A stretch of DNA of 64,000 bases from Opisthocomus hoazin (Eukaryota; Chordata; Aves; Opisthocomiformes; Opisthocomidae), in the NCBI RefSeq assembly GCF_030867145.1, contig NC_134431.1, forward strand, positions 8,385,089 to 8,449,088, read 5' to 3'. The notes under the pieces are model-generated. The model was not told the origin of the DNA. It did not search any database and was given only the letters and a program-made list of their open reading frames with translations. Made by a program: the position numbers and the translations under genes. The stretch's first letter is position 1, and each line of letters starts with the position of its first letter. Below, one piece after another: positions 1 through 11,800 of this stretch.

Positions 1-144
1 GCAGGAGGGGCAGTGGGCCTCCTGTTTGCTGTCTTCCTGATCCTCCTCTTAGTCTACCGCATGAAGAAAAAGGATGAAGGCAGTTACGACCTTGGGAAGA
101 AACCGATCTACAAGAAAGCCCCTACAAATGAGTTCTATGCTTAA
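1..144 (+). CDS. SDC4: Syndecan-4, C-terminal 47 residues (last coding exon, partial)
   Basis: Reading from base 1 in frame to a TAA at 142-144 gives the end of a syndecan. There is the second half of a transmembrane helix (residues 1-19, rich in L, V, F), then the basic juxtamembrane C1 region [10 protein letters not shown], the syndecan-4 variable region LGKKPIYKK, and the C2 tail ending in [13 protein letters not shown] is the part that binds PIP2 and activates PKC-alpha in syndecan-4, and it separates this protein from syndecans 1-3. The terminal EFYA is the PDZ ligand for syntenin and synectin. Syndecan-4 is a heparan-sulfate proteoglycan of focal adhesions. The ectodomain exons lie before the window. 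The family call is secure; whether an exon boundary lies at base 1 cannot be seen. Confidence 0.97.
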   Translation, partial: AGGAVGLLFAVFLILLLVYRMKKKDEGSYDLGKKPIYKKAPTNEFYA

Positions 145-2580
145 AGCTCAGCAGCACCTTGCGCCCATCAAGGGACAGGCAGACTGTATGGAAACACTGT
201 GCCCTCAGATGAGATGTGCTGAACAAATGCTCGTTTTGGATTGAATTTCAAAGCTACTTCGAGAAAAAACAAACCTCCTACGTGACCCTTCCCATCCCAC
301 TCAGCTAACAAGGGCCCAATGAAATACAAAGAGTCTGAAAAAAAAAAACCCTCAGTGTAATTTTTTTTTTTTTCTAAAGCTAGTGTAAAAAGAATAAAGA
401 TGCCAAATTTTCTGCTAGCTTTTATAGAGGGTATATAAACACAAAACAGACTGTGTGGAAGCAAGCACCATGTGTTTGCCTCCAGTGTGCTGTGCTTCTG
501 TAGAGGATGGCTTTTTTTTTTTATAAACCTTGTTAGTAGATGTCTTGCAGCAGGCTGTGATGTGCAGCGTTTTTGTGGAGAACTATTTATGAATCTCTTA
601 CACTACAGATAATGTTGCCTTATCAGGGAATAAAAGTCCTGTGGGGCTCAAAATCCCTGAATGCCATAAAGGGCCTGTGGGAATGTCTTCCCAGGAGACT
701 TCTGTCTGCTCCTGTGGGCCCCAGGCGAGGGTCATTAGTCCATGGAATCAGGACAGCCAGTTTTGTTTGGCTATGACGACACCCTTTCCTTGCCTTCAGT
801 CTCTTACCTTTTTTTAAGGGTTGCTTGTAGGATCTTTTTTGTAACAAAATTTTAAAGAAAATAGCCTAATGTTTATATAAAGTTTGTAGAAATTGTTTTG
901 AAATAATAATAAAAAAAAATCTACTTTTTTAATTTCCTCAGATTTATTTTTTCAATCCCTTTGTGTTTCCTTTGGCCGGGCATTTCTCTAGAGATGTTGT
1001 TTTATAAGATTTGTATTCTGAACTGAAGCAGAGTTAGCTACACTGTGTTACAGGTTTCTTCTAGTTCTATAGCAGCTGTTGTAGAGGGCAAAACATATTT
1101 ATGGTTTTCCCGTAACTTTTTTAGGAATTTTTTTTTTTTAATAGAATTATTTATAGTTTCTGGAATGGCTGCTCTTCTCATCTGGTAACTTTTGTCCCTC
1201 TTATGTAAAACACTAATATAATGAGTCTCTGTGAAAACTATTTAAGCTTTATTCTGTGGATTTTAGTTATAAATTCAAGGCAATAACTTCTAGGATTAAT
1301 CTGTATGCACAATTGGGTCCATAATATGATTGAAGTAGGGAAAAGACGAGAGTATTTCTAGCCTGTAATATATTATAATCAGTCCTGTAGAGCTATATAT
1401 TATATATTTTACTGAGAAATATACAGTTAAAAGTGAAAAGGCTGGAGTTAATTCTTCAGCAGCCTTACTGCGTGTGAGAGGCTTGACCTCATTTGTACTG
1501 CTGTGTGTCTGGTGTCGTGTCCTGACCGCAGGTGGGCTGTGCTTGGGCAGTTGGTGGCAGCAGCCGGAGCCTCTGGGTTCCATCCGTGTGCCTCGGGCCC
1601 TGTCGGGGAGCGATGTGCTGGGTTTGGTTCTCTGAGTTGGAGTGGAGATCCCCAGCTGGGGTTGCTCTTTGAAGCGAGCATTGGAAGCTTGCAGTAGGGA
1701 GAAAATAACTCTTTGTTTTGGGGGCTGGCTGGGCTGCAGAGTCCCCTGCGGTGCTGTGCCGAGTACCTGCCTCTTGCAGAAGGCTGGGTTCGGTAGCTGA
1801 ACGTCTGCCTCGGCGGCATCTGCCAGCTGGGAGCACTGAGCTCTCACAGATGCCTAGCTCCGAACCTCCTGCGCTGGGTCTGTCTTCAGATATCGTGTAC
1901 ATAGCTCCTACCTCTACCGAGAGTGAGACCAGTTTCCCAGTGCTCCTAGAGCGAAGGGTAACGTGCGTGTCCCTCTGTTTCCAGGAGGTGTTATGGAACT
2001 GCTTTGTGCAAGCTGTGTCCTCCTGCGTCTCTGAGTCTGGTGTGGCTTGGTACAAAATGTGAGTGGGGGTCCCCAAACTGAGTAGGCAGCACAAAACCAG
2101 ACAGTTGCGAAGGCTGTCGAGAGATTTCATCGACTCCTGAAGCCTCCTTACTGAGGCCTGGTAGGCTCAAGGCCAAACTCGTAGAGGCGACAGAATGAAG
2201 AAGTTCAGCTTCAGCTGGTGGCAGCTGCTTGTGGGAGCTAGGCCAGCAACATGGGGAGCGCCGGGGGGCCATGTCTGAGACGTCCAGTGCGGGAGGACTT
2301 CACCCAAGGCTCCTCCTCCAGGTTGACTCACTCGCTTGGTCCCAGTACAAGTGTGTTCGGGGAAACTGCGGTGCTGGGAGACTCCGAAAGCTGCACAGAG
2401 TTCACAGTAGACTGGGAAGGAGAGGGAGGATTTCGCTGCCCATGGACAGCGCTACCAGGAAGGCAGGAGCGGTGTCTGCTGCTCTGGGTATTGAGATTCT
2501 CTTGTGTAATTGCTCTTGGGAATTTTCCACTGTTACTGATTATTTTTTTTCTCTCAAATAAACTGGTACTTTCTAAAATT
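145..2580 (+). other. SDC4: SDC4 3' UTR with several poly(A) signals
   Basis: This AT-rich, T-run-rich sequence follows the SDC4 stop with no recognisable coding. AATAAA signals lie at 393-398, 629-634, 908-913 and 2557-2562. The last is followed by a T-rich stretch and fits a long SDC4 3' UTR of about 2.4 kb. Early signals could give shorter isoforms. The exact end is inferred. Confidence 0.7.
2557..2562 (+). terminator. SDC4: Likely distal poly(A) signal of SDC4
   Basis: AATAAA, preceded by a run of eight T and followed by T-rich sequence (ttggcttttttggactgttt). It is the last canonical signal before the sequence turns GC-rich. Cleavage would fall near 2575-2590. Confidence 0.6.
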
Positions 2581-2589
2581 GGCTTTTTT

Positions 2590-4797
2590 GGACTGTTTCT
2601 GATCTGAAATTACTTTTAGGAGCTGGATAACAGGGAGCTCGTGTTTGTGTAACTTCTTGGTTTCCTGGAGAGGGAGGCACGCTGGGCTCGGGCTTGGTGG
2701 TGGCCTGAAGCTCAGAGGGGCTTGGTCAGCGGCTCCCAGGCCGTCTTCAGTGTCCGACCCACAAGTGACTCCTGTAGGACCGGCGTCACGGGGTGCCTGG
2801 AGCTACTGACACTCCTCCAGGCAGGTAAAGCAGATGCAGCATGGCACGATGAGGTGAGTCCGCACCTTTGCTGGTGATCAATTTTGTGATGGCACTGGGA
2901 GACGGCAGTCCCCTTACAGCTAGAAGGGACAGATGGGGGTAGAGATGGGCTTGTGCATGTGCCCTGATGGCAGCAGCATGTTCCTGTGCCAGCAAACGGG
3001 AGCAATGGGCAGAGAGTCTTCCTCTACCAAATTTTGAGCCAATCCTGTTTAACTGATGTGGGCCTTCAAGTGGGGGTAGAGCTGTTTCAGCTTTCTTGGG
3101 ATCAGCTGCTCTGGGAGCAAGTCCACAGGTGACTTCACACTGCTTTGGACTAAAGCAACTCTTAAGCAAGACCTGGAGGAAGGCGCTGCTTCTCCAATCC
3201 CCTCTGCTCTGACAGCTTGGTGCTCACGAGGGATGGGACTGATCTGTCTCCCCGGACATGTGGGAGAGGGAGGGCTGGGCGGAGAGCGGGCTGCTTGCTG
3301 GGAAAAGGGCCGAGTCTCCTAAGAGGTGTTGTATTTAAACGGATTATCGTCCCTGAGAAAATCTAATTCCCTTCTCTCTGGTGGGAACTCCTACTCCGGG
3401 TGGTTAGGATTAGCAGGGATGGCGGAAACAAGTAAGGACAGGTTCCCTGGGGGGTGAGGGAGTAGCAAACGCTTGCTCTGCTCCTTGCTGCCTGGTCCTT
3501 CACCAGTGTGCTCTCGAAGCTCCCCCGAGAACCTGCTGCTGGTACCAAGCAGAAGCCACGTGCCTGCAGGGCTGATCTTTGCTCCGTGGGAGCTGCTGTT
3601 TGTCGGTAAACCGGTGACGTATGCCTGCAGTCTTCGTGTTCTCGTTCCTCGTGTGGTTGTGGCAGGTTCTTGGACTTGCTCCTTGGCACAGTGTTATGGT
3701 TGTCTCTTTTGTTTTGTTTTATTTTTCCTCTCTGTCTCTCCTGGGCTTCATCTCTCCATTGCAAGAGTCCTGTCTACTTTCCAAAACTGCCCTCAGCGTA
3801 CAAGCGCCTGTTTCTGCAAAGCAATCTGATGGGTACTCTGCAAATCCCCGGAGCGCAAGCCTGGCTGCCTGCCTGTGCTTGCAGAGCCGCGGTTCCTGGG
3901 ATGGATTTGTCCCTGTTCCCTCTGTTCTGCCCTTCTGCCCTGCCCGGCCAGCCTGCCTGTATCCCGTGATACCCGACAGGAGACTCGCAGTAATGCCTCG
4001 CCAATTCTTGGCCTTTGTCTCTGACCCCTGAGATGTCACTCCGTTGTTTTTCTTCCTAGTGCTGCTCTGGTTTTAAAACCAAACTCCTGATGACCTGCTT
4101 CTTGGCCTGGCTTAAGAGCAGCTGGAACCCCTGTGGGTGCTGATGTGATCGAGTGGCTGCGGGCAGCGCTGCCCTTCCCGAACGCTCCCGGGCAGGAGAG
4201 GCGCGAGGGAACGCGTGCAGGAGCTGGGAGATGATGTGTAACCTTGCTGATCCCCTTTATGGCTTGGGGGGGTGAGGTGGAGTTCACGGGTGTTTGAGTC
4301 CCTTGTTTCGCAGGGTGAGATGTGGTGCCGGGGTGGGTGCTGCGCCGTGTGCGAAGAGGTGCTGAAACGGGTCACAGCGATGGTGTGCAATAGTGCTGGT
4401 GATTGCGGTGCCTGTCCCCCCACCCCTAACCCTCCCGAGGGGCACAGGGCACCCACCTCTCTGGGCAGGACCCACCGTGCAGCCAGGAAGGGGACAGCCC
4501 CTGGGCGCTGAGCAGGGTGCGCAGCGGGGCTCCCCGTGGCTGCAGGCACCTTCCGCCCCACCATCGCTGGGCACAGCCAACCCTTCGCTGCAGGGGTGTT
4601 CCTGTCCTTGGGGCTGAACCCCTCCAGCTCCCCCTTCTCCCTCCTCTGTCCCACCTTGCTCAGGGCCAGCTGCGGTGCGGGAGCGCTGGTGGCTTTGGGG
4701 TGCTGAGCCCATCGCACCTACCAGTGGGGTTCCTTGAGGGTTGTGTTCGGGACAGACCCCAGGAAGTGGAGGGCTGGGATGCTGGCTGCCATGTGGG
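2590..4797. other. Intergenic, no gene seen
   Basis: This moderately GC-rich DNA lies between SDC4 and the CR1 tail. Open frames are short, overlap on both strands and show no domain, signal peptide or splice structure I recognise. Confidence 0.6.
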
Positions 4798-5137
4798 GAC
4801 CTTATAATTGCTTATAAATACCTGCAGGGTGGGTGTCAGGAGGATGGGGCCAGACTCTTTTCCGTGGTGCCCAGCGACAGGACAAGGGGCAATGGGCACA
4901 AACTGAAGCAGATGAAGTTCCAGCTGAACATGAGGAAGAACTTCTTCCCTCTGAGGGTGACGGAGCCCTGGCACAGGCTGCCCAGGGAGGTTGTGGAGTC
5001 TCCTTCTCTGGAGATATTCAAGACCCACCTGGACAAGGTCCTGTGCAGCCTGCTGTGGGTGACCCTGCTTCAGCAGGGGCTTGGACTGGGTGACCCGCAG
5101 AGGCCCCTGCCAACCCCGATCATTCTGTAACTCTGTG
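4798..5137 (+). mobile_element. CR1 LINE, 5'-truncated 3' end
   Basis: The plus strand carries the last part of a CR1 ORF2 frame ([13 protein letters not shown], then [14 protein letters not shown], then [18 protein letters not shown]). The usual CR1 3' UTR follows and ends near ccgatcattctgtaactctg, a decayed form of the CR1 terminal ATTCTRTG repeat. About 340 bases remain, so it is a typical dead-on-arrival insertion. Confidence 0.93.
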
Positions 5138-5279
5138 TGCGGAGCAGCGCTGCCCACGCAGCCCACAAGCACACCCGCGTGGGTGAGGAGGGGGGGCTTC
5201 CGCACCAGCAGGCGCCCTTGGGGTGCAGCCGCGCTGTTGCAGGATGCGCATCGCTGCTGCCTGCCCAGTGTCCCTGCCC

Positions 5280-5585
5280 CGCACCCCTGCCCGCCCCCCG
5301 GCGCTGGGAGCCCCCGCATAGCCCCGAGGTCCGGCGCCACGGGCCCTTCCGCACGGCTCCTGCGGCCGCTCCGCTGCTGCCGCCTCCCGGACAAGAGCCG
5401 CACGGCCCGGCCCGGCCCGCTGCCCCCCGCCCGCGCTTCCCACGCGGGTTCTGGGGGCCGTCTCCGCTCATTGCAGCCTGCCCGGCCGTGGTACCCCGCC
5501 GCGGGGGGAATCCCGCGGCGAGCGGCGGTCTCAGGCACCGCACTGCGCGCTGCAGCCGCGCCAGCAGTGCTGGGAAACCCAGCCC
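5280..5585. promoter_or_regulatory. CpG-rich block upstream of a polypyrimidine tract
   Basis: About 300 bases are very rich in CG dinucleotides (repeated ggcccggcccggccc, ccgcgg, gcggcgagcggcgg). It lies directly before the long T/C tract at 5650. No TATA box or known first exon is seen. It may be an orphan CpG island or the start of an unannotated plus-strand transcript. A mirrored pairing of CpG island and polypyrimidine occurs at 26.6-27.2 kb on the minus strand. Confidence 0.45.
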
Positions 5586-5649
5586 GCTGCCCAGAGTTCA
5601 TTGATTTTCCCTCCTTCCCCCCCCTTTGCTCTCTATCCTTTCCCCCCAT

Positions 5650-5655
5650 CCTTTT

Positions 5656-5708
<53 letters not shown>

Positions 5709-5835
5709 CTTTTTTTTTCTTTTTTTTTCTTTTTTTTTCTTTTTTTTTCTTTTTTTCTTTTTTCTTTTTTCTTTTTTCTTTTTTTTTCTTTTCCCTCTTT
5801 CTCTCTCTTTTCCCTCTTTCTCTCTCTTTCTCTTT
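5650..5835 (+). repeat. Long polypyrimidine tract, (T8-9 C)n then T/C mixed
   Basis: About 185 bases are almost purely pyrimidine. The body is a regular array of eight or nine T followed by C, then shorter TTTTTTC units, then tctctcttt. It ends at ttgttatttttccag, which reads as a very strong 3' splice site (AG at 5849-5850). Translations across it are meaningless poly-F/S frames. Confidence 0.95.
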
Positions 5836-5850
5836 TTGTTATTTTTCCAG

Positions 5851-8800
5851 TGCGTTGCAAGAGCCTCAACACAGCAGAAGGCCCTGAAGCCCTTGGCAGG
5901 AACGGGGAGGCGGGACTATGACAGCTTCTTGCCTGGAGATGCCACCAGCTCCTGAACCCTCAGACAGGAGCAAGCGCTCCCCAGCCCAGGTTTGTGCTCC
6001 TTAGCAGGAGGATTCAGAGAAAATATTATCGACGCGTTAGCTATGTCACTTTTCATCCTGGCGATTGCAGCCAAAGCTTATGGGCAGCTTTAGAGGGGTG
6101 ACCTGGGCTCTGAGAGGCAGCTGGGACCCTCAAAGAGATATAATTTCCCTGAAAAAGACATTAAATGAGCCTTTGTGGGGCTCTGCTGCTGGGGGGAGCC
6201 GCACGTGGCCGGACACTGCAGCAGACCAAGGGCGGTCACCCATAGCGTTGGGGTGGCTGGGGAGTCTGGGGGTGCGGCGTGAGCCTGTGGGAGGGGGGAG
6301 CCCAGCGTGGCCAAGTGGCACGAGGTGCTCAGGCCCGTGAGGTGCTGACCTGGCTTTTCCCGTGGGTGCGTGGGCTGCGTGTTTCGGGAGCTCAGGGCAG
6401 CATCCTGGGAGCTCCCCTCGATGTGGGGCTCTGCTGCGTTCTGTGTCTGGAGGCGATCAGACCGTGCTGTGCCTCGCACTCGCAGCCCACACAGGGTGGG
6501 CCCCCGTGGCTCACCAATCCCCCTCCTGCCCCAGCGCCACGGGGATGGGCCCTTCCCCTCTCGCTTTTCCCGGCGGAGCAGAGGGAGATGCAGATCCCCT
6601 CTCCCCACACGGAAGCCAGCAGGGGCAGGGCTTTCTCCTGCCGTCCTAAAATATTGGTGGCTTGGGAAAAGTGTGGGTGGGGAAAGCTGTAACGACGCGT
6701 TCGTCCTGGGAACGGATTAAACTTAATAACACGGGGTCACGGGGTGAAGGCGCGTCTGATCAATGCAGTGAGACGAGGCAGAGCTCGATGGTGGGGAACG
6801 GGCCCAGGGGGGGCAGCTCCTGCCTGTCTGGTGTGACCCTGCGGTGCTGAGAGCTCATCCAAGAAAATGCCCCCGCAGCTGTGCTGAGCATGGGGCGGCC
6901 AGGGCTGCCCGCTCGGAGAGGGGCTTGGGGGTGCCAGCCAGCCTGCTTCATGGAGGAACCCTCCACCCAGCATGGGGGTCCCACTGGGCTGCGGGGACAG
7001 TGGGTGCTGGCAGCTCCAGCAGCTCCCCCGGGTCCCCCGTGTTCGTCCTGGCCCAGGACCAGCACGCTGCAATGAGCCACCGCGTTCGCAGCTCCGGGAG
7101 CCGTGTGCCCGGAGCCACCGGCAAGCCCGGACCTGCGAGGGCTGTGCCGAGCATGGCGGCGGGTGTGGTGGAGCCAGGCTGGCTCCCAGCTGCATCCCCG
7201 GCCTTGGGGCGGGGGGTGGCTCCGTGCGGAGCCCGATCTCCCAGGGGTCTCCGGAGCAGGGATGCTGGCTGGGCTCAGCCTCCCCGCGGGACAGAACCCG
7301 AGTGGGGCTGTCCTGTGCCCGGCAGGTACATCTCCGTTCGGCTGCGGGGATGGGACGCTCCTGGAGGACGCGTGGCCCCTTGCCCTGGGCGCTTGCCTGT
7401 GTGGCCACAGCAGATGGATGTGCAGGGTGTTTGGGTGCTTTTAGCTGGTGCTTGTGCAGGATCTAGCCGCTGATGCTGTTGGGCTCATTGCAGGTGTTTT
7501 TTGCAAGTCCGTCCTTGGCAAAGGTGATCCAAAACCCTGGTTGTCCTGTTGAGCCTTTCCTGGGGCTTCCAGGAAGGTGACGGCCGGGGATGGCGTCCCT
7601 TGCAGCAGGCTCGGGAAGAAGCCCAGCCCAAAAGTAGGGCCAGAGCTTGGGGCCGCCGAATTTGGAAGGCAACCTGCCGGGACCAGTGTGAGGGGCAGGC
7701 TGGTACGCTCTCCTCTGCCACTGCCCCGGCGAGCGGCTGTGCCACCAATGACCAGTCCCTCGCTGGAATCCAGTTTGCTGCAGCTGCAAATCCATTGCTG
7801 CTCTGCATCCCGAGAACAGGCAGGGCAAAGACTGGGTGTCCCCAGGCAGGTTTGGCGTGGGCAGGGATGGACACGAGTGTGGCTGTCCCCAAGGCTCTGC
7901 CCAGCTGGGCTGGCATGAGCCCTGGGGTGCTGGGGGTGCTCCCGGTGCTGAGAGGCACCGGCTCACCCGCAGAAACTGCCCTTGCCACTGCTGTGTCACC
8001 CTGCCAGCCCCGGGCAGGAGGGAGGCTCGGGGTGTTTTGCCTGGTGGTGACATTGCGGAGGGAAAAGACCCGGTTTTTAATCATGGGCTGGTTATTTTGG
8101 GGAAGCGGGGGGTGTAGGAGGTGGGCTGGCGGCCCCGGGCACACGGGAGGGAACAATGGGGCCACTGTGCAGCCAAACACCCTGGCTCCTGTCAGAAAGG
8201 TCCAGCGAGGGGTTTTCAGCACGTTTCTATTCCCCCGCTCGGGTATAATTACACGGGGGAACAAAGAGCCCTTCAAACATGCCTGCTCCCCCCGACACAG
8301 CCCTGGGGGGGCTGCGTGCACGCACGCGTGTCAGCTATCAGCGGGGTGTGAGGGGACGGTGACCATGCACACCAACGAGAGCAGCTCAGCAGGGCCGGTG
8401 ACGCTGGGTAGTGGCGTGGGGACAATCCCTGGGTGGGTCCCCAGCTCCCCTGGCAGCCACGGCCGGGGTCGGGGGGCTCTTCTCTCTGCCCTGGGGGGGG
8501 CACAACCAGGAACATGGCTCTGGGAGCAAAGAGCGAATCTCGCCCTGCCTCCCAGGACTGATCCTGCTCTTGTTAATGAGGCTGTAAGCCGGAGTGGGTT
8601 TAATAAAGCGCCTTTTCTTCTGCCCCCGCAGTGCCTCGGCCCATGTGTGGGAGCCCCTGCAAGCTCCCTTGCTGGGCACTGGTCTGGGGCTCGGCGGGGG
8701 CTGCTCCCTTCATTCCTAGGAGTTGGGGGTCGGGACTGGCAGCCCCCCAGCAGCGTGCCAGGGGTCTCGCATCAGCCCCGCTCCCTGGGGAGGATCCCAG

Positions 8801-11800
8801 CGCCGGGCTCCCTCCCTGCGAACGGGTTTGCGCTGGTCCAGGCTGTGCTCACACACCAGAGCTGTAGCAATTCCCTCCCTCTGTGTTTTTTTCCAGCCCG
8901 TGCCCGCTGCTCAGCCCACACCCCAAAATCCCGGTGCTGCCCAGGGCCACGGCCGGGGCCAGGTCTCTGTTCTGGTTGCAGGGAGCAAGGATCCATTGCT
9001 GCAGGGTCGAGGACCTCCAGCTGCTGGCTTCTCCTGCCGGCCGCTGTCCTGGCAGAGCCCTGTGCCCATCCTGACACCCCGGTCGCTTCGCGAGACCAGC
9101 TGGGGTGGGCTGTCCCAGCCAGGCCTGATGCAGAGGTGAGGGGCACCGATGGAGGAGTCCGGGGCTTCATCCCCAGCCAAACCAGCCCAGGGCAGGGGCA
9201 CGGGGGTGCCTGCTGCCAGCACAGCCGGGGTGCCGACACGCTGCGCACGGTGCTGCCTGCTCCCCGCGGTGCTCACAGCAAAGCCACGCTGGGGTAGCAC
9301 CGAGCCCGGCAGCCCTGGGGCTGCGGACGAGCACCCAGGGGTGCTGCCCAGCTCCTCTGCCGGTGGCTCCACGGACGCTGTGTCCTCGCGGGGAGGAAGC
9401 TGCACCCACACGGTTCTTTCTCAGTGCCGGTCCCTAACTGTCTGCCTGGTTTGCATGCCTAATTACAGCAATGGTGCGTGGAAATCAGGCCTGTGTTTTT
9501 CAAGCCCAGTTGTTTATTTAAGCTGTTTAAAAGTCTACTTTCCCTCCCCGGTGAACCCTGGGAAAACCATTTGTGTGTTTCTTTCGAGAGGGATGAAAGC
9601 AGGTTGCCAGCTCCCTCCATCCTGTCCCCGCTAGCCGGGCTCCCCGGACCCCCCGGCAGCGCTGCAGCGTGGGGCCGGCTGCGGGGAGCCGTGTCCAGCG
9701 CAGACCCTGCACCCCTAATCCGGCCACCAAGCCCCGATGCAGCCCCAGGGCAGTGGTCTGGCCCTGCATCCCAGCGGGGTGCTGCGGGTCCCTGGGCTCA
9801 GTCCTGCCCCGGGCTGCAGGGAGTCCAGAGATTGCCAGGAGTAAGCTTGTTTTCAACTAGTTTTCCTGTTTTAAAGGGAAAAAATAAAATCAAAAAAGGA
9901 AACCCCATTTTCCACAGGCTTTTTGGCTGCCTGGGCAGGGCTGAGCACCCGGAGCTGTGGGTGCAGAAGAGTGGCAATCTCTGCCCCTGAGCAGCCCAAT
10001 TCAGGGGCTAAGAATATCCACCCCATGTGTCGCCAGTGAGGTGGGCATCTGTGGGTGTCTCTGGCCTGCTCTGTCCTGAGTGCTGTTTGGTGTTTTTTAG
10101 GGTCTGGCCAGCGGGGCCACACGGCTGGGCAGTTCCCCATGTGCTTGGGGTCTCTGAGCAGGTAACTGTAATTCCTCAGCAACCAACTCTGCTTATTTTG
10201 GCTCCAGCGTAGTTTTGCATCCTGCCACCCAGCTGGGTTATTTATAGCTCTGTCAGAAAAAGGATAAAGTCAGCACAGGGTTTCTGGGCACTGCCCAAAC
10301 CTACAACCCCGTACTCAGGGCTGCGCTGGGCGGGGGTCAGGGGTGCCCTTGGAGCGATGCTCGGGGTAACGGGACCCCACCGGGGTCTGAGATAGGGCTG
10401 GGGCTGGTGGGGAGGGGATATTTTGGCTCATGACGCAGTGACCGGCCCTTTGGTTCAGTGTTGCTGGCCAAGCCCTGTCTGTGCACTGCACCAGCCCCAG
10501 GGGCACCGCATTTTCCAGAAAGGGCTTTTTCTCCGCACCTTTCCACTGGCTGGCGGGCAGAGCAGCACCTCCTCCTCCCCTGCTCTCTGGGCTGGCGATA
10601 CGGATATTTACACCAAGCAGCGTGGGCCGTGGGCCCACAGGACCAGCCGGAGGCTCTGCGCGGGGGTGTGGGACAGGAACAGCCCCAGGCACAGGGCTAA
10701 GAGCTGGGGGACAGGCTGCTCTGGGGGGTGGCCTGCTTGCCCCGTGTCTCCGGAGCTGGCTGCAGCAGCTCGTCCTGACACCGGGTCCCGGCGATGCTCG
10801 CCTGCCAGCCCGTGTGTGGGACATGGGCAGGGACCTGGGAGCTGCCACCACCCCAACCGCCCTTGGGTGGGACGAAGCCACGGAGGGACTTGCCCTGGGC
10901 TGCCCTTGCCAAGGCAAACACCTCGCTGGGTCACACGTGCCGGAGAAGGGCATCCACTGGCGGCGAGCTGCCCTGGCATGGGACATCCCTGCTCCTTACA
11001 GCCCCCCGGCCAGCTCCCCTCTGTGCCCACTCCTCACCCTCGGGAGGAGCAAAAACCCCCTTTAACCGGAGTTTTTCTGGCCTTTCTGCAGGTGTGGTTG
11101 CAAACTGCCCTACAAGCAAGCCAACTCGCCAGCTGCCTCGGTGCCAAGGACAGAGTCCACAGGCTGGATTTGGGCTAGGTGAGCCAGGAAGGGACATTCC
11201 CGCTGACCCCCACTCCCCGAAAACCACTCAACCAAGCCATCAGAAAACCTGCTTTATGGTTTGGGGCAAAATGCAGCGCAATGGCTGTTTAAAAAAACAG
11301 CCAGGGCCTCCAAGCTCGGCAGAAGATGTCCCCTGTGGATGGCCAGAGATGCCCAGGCGATGCCCAGCACCCCGCGTGGCTCCTGGGCTGGCCGTAGCCT
11401 CCAGGCAGCGTGGGCGCAGGCGGTGTGATGAGCGTGGCCGTGCTCAGCAGGCAGGGTGCTGGTGGCTGGCCTCACTAGATGGCAGCAACTCTTTTCCCAA
11501 ACGGCCGGGATGGTGCTGCACAGCCCAGGCAGAAAGGGAGACAGGCCAAGACCAGACTTCGTGTTCCCCTGGGATATTGTTTTACGGAGGGCAAGCCAGG
11601 GTTTTGTTTTCTGCTTGATATTTTTGAAGGTGCCTGCAAACAGTGGGGCTCCAGGCAGCCCCAGCTGCACCCTGACCTGGTGGAAGCAGGGATCCCCATT
11701 GCCTTGGAGCCTCCCCATTGCCTGGGGATGCTCACGCCGTGCCACGGCCGCACACAGTGTAAGTTATCCTGAGCATCCCCAAAGCGTTTGAGGCTTCCCC

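Noticed and set aside
1489-2130. Minus-strand 213-codon frame inside the SDC4 3' UTR
   Set aside because: It has no domain or start context, and the region fits an untranslated tail on the other strand.
5081-5887. 268-codon plus frame beginning in the CR1 tail
   Set aside because: It runs from CR1 3' UTR through a CpG block into the polypyrimidine tract; a chance fusion of non-coding parts.
5601-5955. Poly-phenylalanine/serine and poly-lysine frames
   Set aside because: These are direct translation of the T8-9C tract; not protein.
7549-9297. 582-codon open frame on the plus strand
   Set aside because: It has no domain, no repeats, no splice context and unstructured composition. It overlaps long frames on the other strand in GC-rich DNA where stops are rare.
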